DNA of 64,000 nt from Ceratotherium simum simum (taxonomy: Eukaryota > Chordata > Mammalia > Perissodactyla > Rhinocerotidae), in the NCBI RefSeq assembly GCF_000283155.1, contig NW_004454216.1, positions 2,023,861 through 2,087,860 of the forward strand, given 5' to 3'. A program made the position numbers and the translations under genes. Positions within the stretch are counted from its first letter, which is position 1. Each line of letters begins with the position of its first letter. The notes below the pieces were generated by a model. It was not told where the DNA came from. It worked only from the letters and a program-made list of their open reading frames with translations, and searched no databases. This document shows, one piece after another, positions 47,481 through 59,339 of this stretch.

Positions 47481-49855
47481 TAGTTTATTAATAAAAGTGA
47501 TAACTAGGAAAACTGAAGCATTGAGAGATATACTCCCTGAATTGTATATCATGTAATTTTTTGGATGTTTCTGAATAAGATCCACTTTATATACTAGCAG
47601 ATTCCTTTTAAAGGATTTGTTGCAGTGACTCCTTAGCAAGGTTTTTGGAAGCCTAGTAACTTCTTTGAAATTAGTACTTTCTCATTATGTTAGTAGACTG
47701 TTTTCAGTATCTCCATCTAAATGGTACTTGTTATGTGTTGTATTTCTGTATTTGGCTTTTAAAACTTAGAGTTAATCTGTGAGTATTTAGGTATTCTGTC
47801 CGATAAACCAAAACAGAGATTACATTAAGAAAAGAGCAAACCTGAGATATTTCAGAAAATTGCAAGTGATAGAAATGCTCAATCATAGTTATTCTCTCTT
47901 CTTGAAATATTAACATCCCAGTCACATGAATTATCTTTGCACAAGCCTCCAAACGAAATTACTTTGGGAATGTGAAAATATTAATATTTTCTCTACTGTG
48001 ATGGTGTTTCTTAGGGGTGGATACTCTCTCCCCAGGGATTATTCCTGTGACTATTTAATGTACAGCAGAACATCTGTAAGTTTAACAAGAGCGTCTAAAG
48101 AACATATATTGTTGAGCCCATTTATTTCAAATCAAGATTGGTGGCAGCATTATTGGGTGTTTGTTTTGGTTTTTGGTTTTAGGACCCAATCAGATTTTAA
48201 AAAAAAAGGATTTGATTTGAATGCAAGCACAGAGCCATGAAGTGAAATGGTAGTTCACAGAGTTTTTATGTATAATGAGACACTACCAGTGTCTCAGAAA
48301 ATGAAGACAGTCAAAATGACAGCTTTTAAATGTCAAAGGGATATTTTCAACATACCTACAAAATGAACAAATGTCCTCTACGGTTCGAAAGAAAATTGCA
48401 AGTTTTTGATGATTAATGGAGTGAATAAACAAAATTTATTTGAGCAAAAAGATAGGCTTATGTTAATCCGCAAAGTACTTCTAGTCTAAATATAATTTGA
48501 GCCCCCATATTTCTCATAGTGTAGTAAATTAGAACATTCAACCTATAGCAGACGTGGTTTCATTAACCTTCCTTTGATATGTTCTCCTTTATTAATTTTA
48601 TGAATAAAATATACTGCCTAAAATGGGATATCATCAGTATGTCAAATGAAGCCTGAACTGTACAAAGTAGAGTGGAATTATCTTTATTGATCTGAACATA
48701 ATACTTCTACTGTAACCTAATATTGCATTAAGTTTTTTATTAGCTGCATTTCAGTGTTGGTTCCTTTTGAGTTCTGTTCAGTTACTCCTATCATTTATTT
48801 TCCAGGTGAATTACTGTCAAGTCTTATCTGTCATTCTACATAATAAATTGGGACTTTGATTTTAATCGCAGGGCTTTATATTTATCTTCGTTAAATTTCA
48901 TATTGTGGGTTTGGCTTAGTGTTCCAGTCTATTAGAGTCCTTTAAATTCTTATTTGATCTTCCTTTTAAGCCATTCTTCCTAGGTGTCAATCTTAGGTGG
49001 TTGTATTGAAGTCAGAAATTGTAAACTGACTGCCACATCCATTCCCTGATGTGTTTTATTTGGCTAGCATATTCTGCTAATATTTTTTTGAATTAGAATG
49101 CTTTTAGTTAAGTCTTGTACTACTATCTGATTTACCAACCACTGCCCCTTGCTGCATCATACATTTTGGCTTCACACATTTACATTTGTTGCTTAGCCAT
49201 TGAAGGCATTTGCTTTTGCAACCCCTAATAAATGAAATTATTTATGAAAATATTGACTGGGACAAGGGAAGGACAGAACTTGTAGCCCTACAACTAAAAA
49301 CCTCCCTTGAACTTGGCATTTATTTTTTAATCTTTTTATTTTTCACTTTCATATGATTGTTTAACAAATGAATTAAATTATAGTACAGTGCTATACATGT
49401 CTCCAGGTCATTCATAAATATATCACGATTAACTTTTTCAAATGATTTATTAAAATCAAGAAACCTTGTAATCACATAATAGTTAAAAAAAGGATAACTT
49501 CAACATTTGTGTTAATGACCTTTCTAAAACCTGAGACTCACCATTCCTTGAGTTCTACTTACACAGCAATTCCTTTGACACCAATTCAGCATTCTGTTTG
49601 TTTATTCTCTTTATTGGACCTCACCTTCACTTAGAACTGATTCTTGTCTGAATCTTGGTCTCTGAAATTTTCTTCTCTTAGCCTTCAGCGTTACTCTTGC
49701 TACCCTCAGTTTTACATGCAAGAGACTTTATCTCTTGTTTTACAAGAAATAGGATCATCTCGCATACACTTATTTTACTTAGATTTCTCCTAATACCCGG
49801 TCACTTATTCTACATGTACAGGAAAAAAAATGTGGTATTGTTTTTTTCTAAAGAT

Positions 49856-50062
49856 GATAATAGTTAAAATTTGAGTCTTTATTATGTGCCAGGTAACGTG
49901 CTTAAAGAGCTTTATACGGATTTCTTATAATTTCACGACAGTCCTTTAAAGTAGATAACCATTGTTAGCACTGTTTTACGGGAAACTGAGGCTTAGAGAG
50001 GTTATATAACTTGCTCGTGGTCACATAACTTGCAGTATCAAATTCGGGACTTCTGTGTAGTT
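49856..50062 (-). mobile_element. MIR SINE, antisense
   Basis: TTTATTATGTGCCAGGTAAC, GGGAAACTGAGGCTTAGAGA, GTGGTCACATAACTTGCAG. Clear MIR core. Confidence 0.8.
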
Positions 50063-50149
50063 TTGTGTGACTCATGCTAACCTTGCCTGTTAATTATTAC
50101 ACTGTATAGCTTCTCTGTGTTCTTATTTCCCTCTTCTTGTGATGTTCTT

Positions 50150-51465
50150 GCTTCCTCAGTTATTCCTTTTCTTTCCTTTCTTTTAACTTTATCCTTAACT
50201 CAGCTTACAAATAAAGTTGTATCTCTTCTAGCCATTAAAAAATACAAACAAAAATACTTCAACAGTTTTTCTTTGACTTTGCTTCTCCTCAAGTTACCAG
50301 TTCACAGCTCTTTCCTTACTTTCACCACCAGTGATTTTGTAAGAAACTAAATTAACTGCCTCCTGTTCCTCGCCTGCCATTTGCTCACTCTTGAACTCAG
50401 TACAGTTTGATTGCTACTGGAACCATGGTCTGAAACTGCTCTTTTCAGGACCATCACTGAACCATGATACACCAGATCCAACAGCCTTTTCAGTCCTCAT
50501 CTCTCCTGCCATTGAAACACTTTGCTATGCCACATCTTATCATTACTGAAATTTCAGCTTTGGATCTTTCTCTTTTTTTTTTTAAATTTATTTATTTTTC
50601 CCCCAAAGCCCCAGTAGATAGTTGTATGTCATAGCTGCACATCCTTCTAGTTGCTGTATGTGGGACGTGGCCTCAGCATGGCCGGAGAAGTGGTGCGTCG
50701 GTGCGCCCCCGGATCCCAAACCGGGCCGCCATCAGTGGAGTGCGCGCACTTAACCGCTAAGCCACGGGGCCGGCCCTCAGCTTTGGATCTCTTGACGCTA
50801 GTCTTTCCTTGCTTTTTTATGCCTCTTAGTTCGGTTTCTTATTCTTTGCTAAGTTGTCCTCTAATGTCATTGGCTTCTTAAGTTTAGTGTTTCCCAGGAT
50901 TCCATGCTCAGTCCTTTCCTCACTCTCTTAATGTACACACTCTTCTTAGGTGAGGGAGTCTATTCTCAGGGCTTCAGCTATTGCCTAAATCTCTAGCTGT
51001 ACTCCACTCTTGTTTCCTGAGTTTTGACTTGACCTGTGTTTCCAAACACCTCTGGACCATAGCCGCCTAAAATGTTCTGAGATATATTAAGTAAAAATTC
51101 AACTAACTTTTTCCCTCACACCTTTTTGCTCTTTATGCTTTCCCTATCTCATTACCTGCCTAGTTACCCAAGTTTGGTGACTGTTAAATTAATCCCAACT
51201 TCCGTGTTTCTTAGGTTCTCTGTTACTCTCTTGTGTAACCAGCCAATATGCCTGCCCCACCCCCCACCTCCCTTTTTTAAAGTCCTTATTGCCTTATGCC
51301 TTGGTCTAGGCCTTGGATTCTTGTAGGTTTCCAGCTGCTCATACTGCCTTCATTTTCATCTTCTCAACTTCTCCTCTCTTCATACCCATTTTTCACAGTG
51401 CTGTTTGAGTTAAAATAGACCTGTCAGACTGTCATCCTAGTTTTTAAATAATAGCCATTGCCTCT
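50150..51465 (+). mobile_element. L2 LINE, sense, with ERE insertion
   Basis: Collinear L2 ORF text: CCTGCCATTTGCTCACTCTT, GAAACTGCTCTTTTCAGGAC, CTTTTCAGTCCTCATCTCTC, then after the ERE CCCAGGATTCCATGCTCAGT. No open ORF persists. Confidence 0.7.
50568..50776 (-). mobile_element. ERE SINE, antisense, 14-bp TSD
   Basis: Target-site duplication TCAGCTTTGGATCT at 50554-50567 and 50777-50790, identical. It has the GTTGTATGTCATAGCTGCAC segment but lacks the paired CTGAGCTAACATC modules, so its tail side is shortened. Head GGGGCCGGCC. Confidence 0.95.
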
Positions 51466-51708
51466 GAGCTTAATTTATTCAGCATATATTTATCAAGTAC
51501 CTACTCTGTGCTAGGCACTATTCCAGGTGGAGACAGAGCAGTGAACAAAACAGACAAAAATCCTTGCCCTCATGGAGCTTAGTCTAGTGGACGGAAGCAG
51601 ACAATAAAAAGTAAACTATGTGGTTAGAAGGAGATAAGTATCAAGTAGAAAAATAAAGTGGGGAAGGCAGATGGGAGTTTGGGGTGGAGGAATGGGGTTG
51701 CAATTTTA

Positions 51709-51931
51709 TTTTATTTTTTTGATTTTTTTTAAAGATTTTATTTATTTATTTTCCCCCCAAAGCCCCAGTGAATAGTTGTATGTCATAGCTGCACATCCTT
51801 CTAGTTGCTGTATGTGGGACACGGCCTTAGCATGGCTGGAGAAGCGGTGTGTTTGTGTGCGCCCAGGATCCGAACCCGGACCGCCAGCAGCAGAGCGCGA
51901 GCACTTAACCGCTAAGGCATGGGGCCAGCCC
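51709..51931 (-). mobile_element. ERE SINE, antisense, 16-bp TSD
   Basis: Target-site duplication TGGGGTTGCAATTTTA at 51693-51708 and 51932-51947, identical. Same shortened form as the copy at 50568-50776, with GTTGTATGTCATAGCTGCAC and box-B complement GGATCCGAACC. Confidence 0.96.
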
Positions 51932-52930
51932 TGGGGTTGCAATTTTAAATGGGGTGATTACGGAAAGCCATACTAAACTGGTAACACTTGAGCAAAGCTT
52001 TGAAGGAGTTGAGGCAAGTGAGCTGTGTGTGTATCTGGGGGAAGAACATTCCAGACTAAAGGACTAATCAGTACAGAGGCCCTGAATGTGAAAGCCTGCC
52101 AAATGTGGTCAAGAAACAGCGGGAAGCTATTATGGATAGAGATGAGTGAGCAGTGGAGTAGAGGACAGGGAAATAAGGAAGTACGTGTGTAGGACCTTGT
52201 AGACCATTTATAAGAATAAATCTTAATGAAGTGGAGTGGAAGAGATACAATCTAAGTTATATTTTGTTGATATTACACTGTAAGGGTAAAGGTAGAAGCA
52301 GAGGGACCATTTAGGAGGATATTGCAGTGGTCCGGTTGAGAGGTGATAGTGGCTCAGACCAGGGTAGCAGTGAAGATGGTAAGTGGTTACATCCTGGATA
52401 AATTTTAAAGGTGGAACCATTGGTATATTTTTGATATATGGATATAGGGAATGTGTGTGTGTGTGAGAGAGGGGGAGGGGGGGTTAATGATGATTCTAAG
52501 GTTTTTAACCTCAGCAATGTTAAGTACACAATTGGATATACTAGTTTGGAGTTAAAAGCAGAGGTCTAGGATATATATGAATTTGAGAGTCATTAGTGTA
52601 TAATAGTATTGAGCCATTAGACTGGATGAGATCATCAAGGGAGTGAGCTGACATAAAGAACAGAGATCTGGGGACTGAGCCCGGGGATCCTCCATTCCTT
52701 GAGAGATAAAGGAGAATACCAGAAACCAGAAGTGGAGAGCAAGAAGAGCTATCTTTATCTTTAGGATGAAAACCAGAAGAGTATAGTGTCCTCAAACCCA
52801 AGTAAGCAAGTGTTTCAGAGAAGGGGACATGATCAGCTATGTCAAGTGATAGTGCTAAGTCAAGTAGAAGGGAGGGTTAAGATGATGACTGAAAATATGG
52901 TATTGGGTTCAGCAACAAGGAGATTCTTGA

Positions 52931-53190
52931 TTTTTTTTTTTTTTTGAGAAAGATTGGCCCTGCCCTAACATCTATTGCCAATCTTCCACTTTTTCTTTTT
53001 TCCTCCCCAAAGCCCTAGTACATAGTTGTGTATGATAGTTGTAGAGTTATAGCTCTTCTGTGTGGGATGCCGCCTCAGGATGGCTTGATGAGCGGTGAGT
53101 AGGTCTGGGCCTAGGATCCAAACTGGTGAACCCCGGGGCCGTGGAAGTAGAACACGAGAATTTAAGCCCTTTGCTGTGGGGCCGGCCCCT
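52931..53190 (-). mobile_element. ERE SINE, antisense
   Basis: Flanks GGAGATTCTTGA (52919-52930) and GGAGATTATTGA (53191-53202) differ at one base. One CCCTAACATCTATTGCC module, CCCCAAAGCCCTAGTACATA segment, box-B complement GGATCCAAACT, head GGGGCCGGCCCC. More diverged than the others. Confidence 0.93.
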
Positions 53191-53914
53191 GGAGATTATT
53201 GACCTTGATAAACGATGCTGGTAGAGTGGTGGTGGTGGTGAAATTCTACTGGAGTAAGTTTTAGAGAGAATGAGAAGAGGTAGGTATTGGAGAAAGTCAG
53301 TTTAGACACACCTCTTTTGAGGAATTTTGCTGTATAAGGGGGCCAGAAAACATGGTGGTAATTAGTGCAATTAGAGTTTTTTTGACTATGGGAGTAATAA
53401 CAGCAAGCTTGTGTGCTGATTGTAATTCTCCCACAGAAAGAGAATAATTGATGCAGAAAGACAGGAAAATCACTGAGGCAATGACTGTGAATAGGAAAAG
53501 CAGAAGCATATGTAGCAACGTTTGCCTTAGAAAGGAGCTTGGTCAGCTTATCTCCAGTTGGAGAAGTGAAGGAAGAGCATATGGGGATAGATGCTGGTAG
53601 GTGGGTACATATAGTGCTGCAGGCAAGGTCATCAGCTGAGGGTGAGGATGGGAGAAGAGGTATTGGAGGTTGAAGGGACGGAGAGAAGAAATCAAGTAAT
53701 TTGGAAAAATGAATGGACTAGGCAAAGGTAGTATGATTGCTGAGCTGATTGAAATTCTTGTTGATGAATTTAATGTGAGACCAATCAGCACAATTTTAGC
53801 TTTCTTTGCGGCCCTGTTCAGCTCTTTGGGTATAGGCATGGAATGAGTAGAAAGCTGGATTTAACCAGAGTTGTCGTTTCATCAAACAAGTATGATATAA
53901 GAGAAAGGTATATG

Positions 53915-54135
53915 CTAGAGCGGACTTGGCAAATTTTTTCATGAAGGGCCAGATGTAAATATTTTTTATTTTGCAAGCTGTGTGGTTTTTGTCACAACTA
54001 CTCAGCCCTGCCATTGTAGTCCCAAAGCAACCATAGACAATACCTAAGTGAATGCGCATTGCTGTGTTCCTATAAAACTTTATTTATAAAAATAGGCAGC
54101 AGGCCTTTGCTGTTGTTTCCTGACCCTCATGTTAG
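53915..54135 (-). mobile_element. Ancient nonautonomous repeat (probable DNA transposon), copy 2
   Basis: Reverse complement of the family at 25721-25885, longer: AAGGGCCAGATGTAAATATT, CAACTACTCAGCCCTGCCAT, then GCTGTGTTCCTATAAAACTT. Family name uncertain. Confidence 0.7.
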
Positions 54136-54239
54136 AGAGAGAGAGGATAATAATAGACCATGGAATTTAAGCTGGGTATGGAGGGAAGAGGGGAGAACAT
54201 GAAAGAGTGAGGGATAGTGAAAAGGTAGTAGGGTCAATG

Positions 54240-54435
54240 GCATGCTATCTCACTCAACTGTTTCCTGAACTCTGCTGTACTCTTTGACTCCACATCTTGA
54301 ATATAGTTTTCTCTCTGCCTGAAATGTTCCTTTCGTATTCAATTCAGATGTCGTCTCTTTTATACCTGCACCCTTACTTCCTCTGCAGTGGCTACTGACA
54401 TATAGAAAATGCTCAGTAAATGTTGAAAATTGAAA
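54240..54435 (+). mobile_element. L2 3' fragment, sense
   Basis: CTCTCTGCCTGAAATGTTCC, TTCAATTCAGATGTCGTCTC and TGCTCAGTAAATGTTGAAA at the 3' end. Confidence 0.6.
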
Positions 54436-54859
54436 TTCTCCACTTCAGTTTGGTAGGTAAGATCACTTCAAATTGGGAAGATTGTGAAAGTTTGTTTACC
54501 TGCAGATTTTCCCACTCAGTAGCCAATTCTAGGCTTGAACACAGTGATTCTCAACTTTGTTTTCTGCTTCAGTTTACCTGTCTGATATTATTCACGTGAA
54601 CAGAGTAAGAGTAGTGTTCTGTTCCTCTTTTCTAATTGGTACTTAGTTGGAATTCCCTTCTTGCTCTCCACTGATCTTGGATTGGTGTCTTTATGCTGCT
54701 GAGAATGGATGTTTAAACATATGACCTGCAGTAAACTTGTGAGTGTGGTAACTCGCTGCCTTATAAGTTATTCTTTTTCTTTCAGTTAACTGTAGAAGAC
54801 AAGTGGTTGTTCTACTAATTATAGATTATCAGATAACCATAGAGTCTTTTTATAGAGGT

Positions 54860-55025
54860 TAGAGAAATTTTGAAGAATATTCCAACTTTCTGTATTATAG
54901 TTGAAGAAACTGAAGCCCAGAGAGATTAAGTGACTTCCATACATCAGCAGATGTTAGCAGCAGAGCTTAAGGCTAGAAATGCACATTTCTTAGTTCCCAA
55001 TTCAGTACTCACTCTACTGTCATGA
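54860..55025 (-). mobile_element. MIR SINE fragment, antisense
   Basis: GAAGAAACTGAAGCCCAGAG, AGATTAAGTGACTTCCATAC, then a weakened head. Lies 350 bases upstream of exon 4. Confidence 0.65.
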
Positions 55026-55371
55026 CACCTTTCCTGATAGGATTATGAGAGCATTGATTTTCAAACTAGAAAACATGAAATTTTATGACAGGTGATACCC
55101 TCTAAAATCATATAACCAAAATAATAGTTTAAATATGGTTAGAAATCTTAACAGTATTGAAATGGCTATGTTTTTTCTATGAAGTTATTGGTAAAAAGGA
55201 ATGGTAGACTTGTTTTTACTATTATGGTTATATTCTGAATTAATTTTGTATAACTAAAATTATAAATGCATAAATCTAAAAATCGGAATAAGTGATTATA
55301 TAGAGAATTTAATTTGAATATTCAAAGAGTAGTTTTAATCTTGTTTTTTTGTTTTTAATAAACTCTTTCAG

Positions 55372-55482
55372 AAGGATGAGGTCTATCTTAATCTGGTGCT
55401 GGACTATGTTCCGGAAACAGTATACAGAGTTGCCAGACACTATAGTCGAGCCAAACAGACGCTCCCTGTGATCTATGTCAAG
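55372..55482 (+). CDS. GSK3B: GSK3B exon 4: kinase hinge region
   Basis: 111-base, phase 0-0 exon reading [20 protein letters not shown] and on to LPVIYVK, residues 123-159. Acceptor AACTCTTTCAG ends at 55371; donor AAG|GTATGT at 55482/55483. It encodes strand beta-5, the gatekeeper Leu-132, the hinge Asp-133/Tyr-134/Val-135 that contacts the adenine of ATP and many inhibitors, and Arg-141 (family knowledge). The frame is open and I see no change from the mammalian protein as I recall it. Confidence 0.98.
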
Positions 55483-56629
55483 GTATGTAAAAATGGAACA
55501 ATTTCCTACTTTAGAAAGTGCTTATTATGAGCCAGGGAGAGTGCTTTGTGTGTTTTAACTATATTTTTGCATCTAATACTGAGGGAAAAAAAACTACAAA
55601 GTAGATATTGTTAGAGCTTCGTTAAATTCTTGTACAGTTTTAAAGTGTGAAGGCTTCACCTTTTAAACTTTCATGACTGAGGTGTTAAAGATACTTGTCA
55701 TCTTTCGGACAAGTGAATTTTTCACAGACAATTATGAATTTTAATTCTGCTAGCCCTAGCACCATTTTATTTAATTTGATACCCTTTTTGTGCCACATAC
55801 TGAAATAGGAGCAAGGATATCATGTAAAATTATAAAATATAGTTATAGGTATGATCAAATTCAACGTTTTATTGCCATTTAGAGATATATTTATTGTGTT
55901 GTACCTGAGGTTTAAACTTCTGATAATTTTAAACATGCACAGACTATCAAGGTGCTATTTAATTTTTGGTACCTAATATCAATGTCATCTTGTACTCATA
56001 GCAAAGTGGCTTTATCCAGCATAATTCTCATTAAAGTTGTGGTAGTTGATTAGAAACCGATTATTATTTTATCAACTATGACATTGTGAAAATTAACTAG
56101 GAGTTAAATTTGAAAGTTCAGATATTTAAATATAATTTTTTGCACTTTATCGTTTATAGAAATGACTCTAGAAGATAAAATGACAATGACTCTAAATGTT
56201 TTAAGATCAGAGTATTGAAGTTTTACTTAGTAGTTAAATTTTAAACTCTATAATAATAAATTGGGTACCAAAGGAGGACTTTGGTAGCTAGATGATTTTG
56301 GCGAGGCATCCAGGATTCCTCTTGAATTCAGTGTTAGGAATTAAAAAATCTGATTCTGTCATAATTTTATTTGGGCTCATCAAAACTTGGTTGAGGTTAT
56401 GGCTAAATTGATGATAGTAGGAACTAAAAGACAGTTTTTCTACTATAAATTTACTCTTGTGCTGTGTTATGGTTTTAGAATAACAGATCCTATTCAAGAT
56501 AACCAGCACAATAGTATATATATCCTTTTGAATTCCCTAAATCTAGAATAATCTTTGAGCTTCTTAGTTTAGAATGGTGATGGTTTCATTCTACCTATCC
56601 TGTGGTTCTTATTCACTGGCACATTTATG

Positions 56630-56790
56630 AAGCAAAAGAAACCGTAGATTTAGTTCCTGAAGACCTAGTTCTGAGTCCCAACTTTGCTACTTAGTTAAGT
56701 GCTTTTGGGCAAGTTACTGATCCATTCGCTACTTAGCTTCCATGTTGGTAAAATTGTACTTATTTCTTTCTGGCTCACAGTATAGCCTTC
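56630..56790 (+). mobile_element. MIR SINE fragment, sense
   Basis: GTTCTGAGTCCCAACTTTGC, GCTTTTGGGCAAGTTACTGA, then a weak TGTTGGTAAAATTGTA stretch. Confidence 0.65.
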
Positions 56791-57334
56791 CTGGTCTATA
56801 AGATGACCTTAACATATGAGAAAACATTTTTGGTGCTGTAAAGTACAAGTAATAGATCTCAACACTAGATCAAAAAGTAACATGTTATGGACATTCAGTA
56901 AGAGGTGCACAGTGGTTAGACCAGTTTTTGTTCCAATTCTGTAATTCAGCAAATAAATGCTAAATAATTGCAGAATAATGTGAAGCATAATAAAATATTT
57001 TATTCCTCTTCTAATAAGGAGAAAAAAACTACACAAATAACTATAAAACAAGAAAAAAATAGTGTTATGCAAGTGGGTGAGAGGCTGGAAATATCATATT
57101 CTTTTGAATTGGCAAAATTTCCTTGGAAAAGAGAGAGATGTAGTAATACCTCTGAATCTACCCTCCAAATTTAGTTAGTTATTAGCAGATCTTTATTGAT
57201 CTTTAGCTAAGCAACACCTGTATTTCCACCACTTCTTAACATAAAATGTGCCAAATTATTTTCTTTTCCTATATCTGTCTGCAGAAATTTTGCTTATTTC
57301 AGGATCTTTTCTTTAGTCACCCTAAAAATTTGTG

Positions 57335-57572
57335 TTTATTATTGAAGATTTTAATAGAGAAAATAGAATAATGAACCCCCATGTACCCATCACACATCTT
57401 CAACAATTATCAATTCATGGTCACTCTTGTTTCGTTTATACCACCCTCTACTCCCCACTTCCTTTATTTTGAAGCAAATCACAGATATTATTATTTTCAT
57501 CTGCAAGTATTTCAGTATATATGTGTAAAAGATAGGGACTTTCTTTTTAAAAATATAATTACAATACCATTG
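57335..57572 (-). mobile_element. L1M-type fragment, first part (orientation less certain)
   Basis: GAACCCCCATGTACCCATCA, CAACAATTATCAATTCATGG, TTTTGAAGCAAATCACAGAT: a mammalian-wide L1 3'-region text. It continues after the SINE at 57991. Confidence 0.6.
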
Positions 57573-57982
57573 CTTTTTGTTGTTGTTAGTGCCATCCAGT
57601 TGATTCCAACCCCTGGTAACACTGTGTACAGTAGGTGGAACCCTGCCTGGTCTTTTTGTGCCATCCTTTCACTTTCCAGCACTACAACAGACAATGCTCT
57701 GCTGCTATTCACAGGGTTTTCATGGCCAATTTTTCGAAAGTGGGTAGCCAGGTCCTTCTTCCTAGTCTTTCTTAGTCTAGAGGCTCTGCTGAAACCTGTC
57801 CACCATGGGTGACCCTCCTGGCATTTGAAATATTGGTGGCATAGCTTTCAGCATCACAGCAACACACAGCTACTATAGTATGGCAACTCACAGACAGGTG
57901 GTGTGGTTCCCTGCCCGGGAAATGAACCCAGACCGTGGCAGTGAGAGTGCCACATCTTAACCACTAGACCACCAGGACTGGC
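57573..57982 (-). mobile_element. Non-ERE tRNA-derived SINE, about 410 bp, 8-bp TSD
   Basis: Reverse complement of the right end gives a tRNA-like head with box A TGGTCTAGTGG and box B GGTTCATTTCC, spaced as in tRNA genes. TACCATTG flanks it at 57565-57572 and 57983-57990. The left end (TGTTGTTAGTGCCATCCAGT, TGATTCCAACCCCTGGTAAC) resembles the 3' part of RTE-clade LINEs, suggesting RTE-driven mobilisation. It inserted into L1M text. The ORF crossing it (57381-57812) is spurious. Confidence 0.75.
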
Positions 57983-57990
57983 TACCATTG

Positions 57991-58167
57991 TCTATGCCAA
58001 TAAACAGTGTTTCCTTTGTATCATTAAATATCCAGTTACTGTTTAGATTCCCAATATGTCTTATACATATTTTTTTAAGTTTCTTTGTTCGCATTGGAAT
58101 CCAAGTAAGGTCCGTAAATTATAATTGGCTGATGTGCATCTAATGTTTCTTTTAATCTATAGGTTTC

Positions 58168-58198
<31 letters not shown>

Positions 58199-59025
58199 AA
58201 CTTTGTTGTTAAAGAAACTAGATCATTTGACCTATAGATTTTTGGTCTGGATTTTGCTGATTGGATTACTGTAGTGTTATTAACGTGTTCCTCTGACCTC
58301 TGTATTTCCTGTAAAGTGGTGATTAGATATATTTTTGTAGGGATCAAGACTATTTCATATGTAGTGTTGAGTGCTTTCCTAAGGAAGAACATAGTCTTTC
58401 TTTTTGTGATGCTTGTAGCTGTTGATGATCATTGCCTAAATCCATTAATTCGTCAAGGGTCACAAAATGTCGATATTCTAATGTTGTTATTCCTTCTTAA
58501 TTTGTAAGCTGGAATAGTTCCATAAATAGAAACTTTTCCATGTCAACTCTTTGGTTACCTTGAGGTACAGTTTGTATAAGAAAGACAGGATATATCTTTG
58601 ATTATTTCCCTTTATTTACCAAAATTTTTAATAATTAGTTGGTTCCATAGCATCCTCCAAAGGTGACCAATGAGGTATTTTGTTGTTGTTTTGTGTGTTT
58701 GTTTGTTTTAAAGCTTCTTGCATGAATCTTAACAATCTTTGATAACTTCCTTGCTTTCTGGCATGACAGTGTTCTAGGTTTATCTTATACATTTCTTCCT
58801 CAGACTTGGAATCAGCCTTTTCTTCAAGGAGACCTTATTCTTTTAGTGGGAAATGGTGTTCAGAGACCAAAGTCAGGGTGCTAGGGGTGCTAATTGCCAC
58901 AAGGTTGGTTATTGTTTCTGGGTCTTTTTAGTGGACAGAGCTAGGAAGTATGTGGGTAATTTTTTCAAAGATAAAGTGCATCTTTTTTTATCCCAAAGAC
59001 AAATACACTATGAGTTCATATTGAT
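57991..59025 (-). mobile_element. L1M-type fragment, second part
   Basis: Continuation after the SINE: CATTAAATATCCAGTTACTG, CTTTTAATCTATAGGTTTCT, TGTTCCTCTGACCTCTGTAT, GATGATCATTGCCTAAATCC, TTTGGTTACCTTGAGGTACA. Confidence 0.65.
58165..58198. repeat. (TC)n microsatellite
   Basis: About 17 TC units with one G interruption. Confidence 0.95.
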
Positions 59026-59339
59026 ATTTCTAATTAAAAATTGGAGGGCTTAACAATCTTATATCTGTCTTTCCTTTCTCTTACACTAAAAATTCCATTT
59101 TGCAATGCCAGTATAATTACTTACTGTTCTGTCCTACACTCTACATACAAAAGTCTTAAGATAACGATACCAACACTACCACTATCAGCTGAAAATAATT
59201 TCAAATCTTTTTGCAGCTCTTTTTAGTCCCGTGGTATATCCCATGAGGGATGAACAGTCGAATTTCCTTGTTTTAAAGAAACATTGAATAATTCCTCTTT
59301 GTGTGATTGTGCCTCACTAAGCTTTATTTCATTTTACTT

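Larger units (their letters stand above)
51480..53860 (-). mobile_element. L2 LINE, antisense, 2.4 kb with two EREs
   Basis: Begins at the L2 3' end (CTCTGTGCTAGGCACTATTC, CCCTCATGGAGCTTAGTCTA) and runs up into the reverse transcriptase. The - strand at 52541-52801 carries SLDDLIQSNG and LLYTNDSQIHIY, a decayed version of the family's LYADD-type catalytic motif with the first catalytic Asp region altered. GGCAAGGTCATCAGCTGAG near 53630 marks further upstream ORF. This is the longest L2 here; it is pseudogenised. EREs at 51709-51931 and 52931-53190 interrupt it. Confidence 0.85.
36440..55371 (+). other. GSK3B: GSK3B intron 3 (18.9 kb)
   Basis: GT at 36440 and AG at 55370-55371, preceded by a T-rich tract. 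Contents: L2, L1, MIR pair, four EREs and a Tigger-like element. I recognise nothing firm in 36445-38030, 38145-39040, 39665-40205, 40400-41535, 46665-47270, 47485-49850 and 54440-54855. The 145-codon frame at 37965-38402 shows no domain and overlaps a MIR fragment, so it is not called a gene. Confidence 0.95.

Noticed and set aside
52541..52801. Minus-strand 86-codon ORF
   Set aside because: L2 reverse transcriptase remnant; the catalytic motif is decayed.
57381..57812. 143-codon plus-strand ORF
   Set aside because: Crosses the junction between L1M text and a SINE, so it cannot be an ancestral coding sequence.
57900..57982. A tRNA gene on the minus strand
   Set aside because: A and B boxes are present, but no acceptor-stem pairing is seen and it is the head of a SINE with target duplications.
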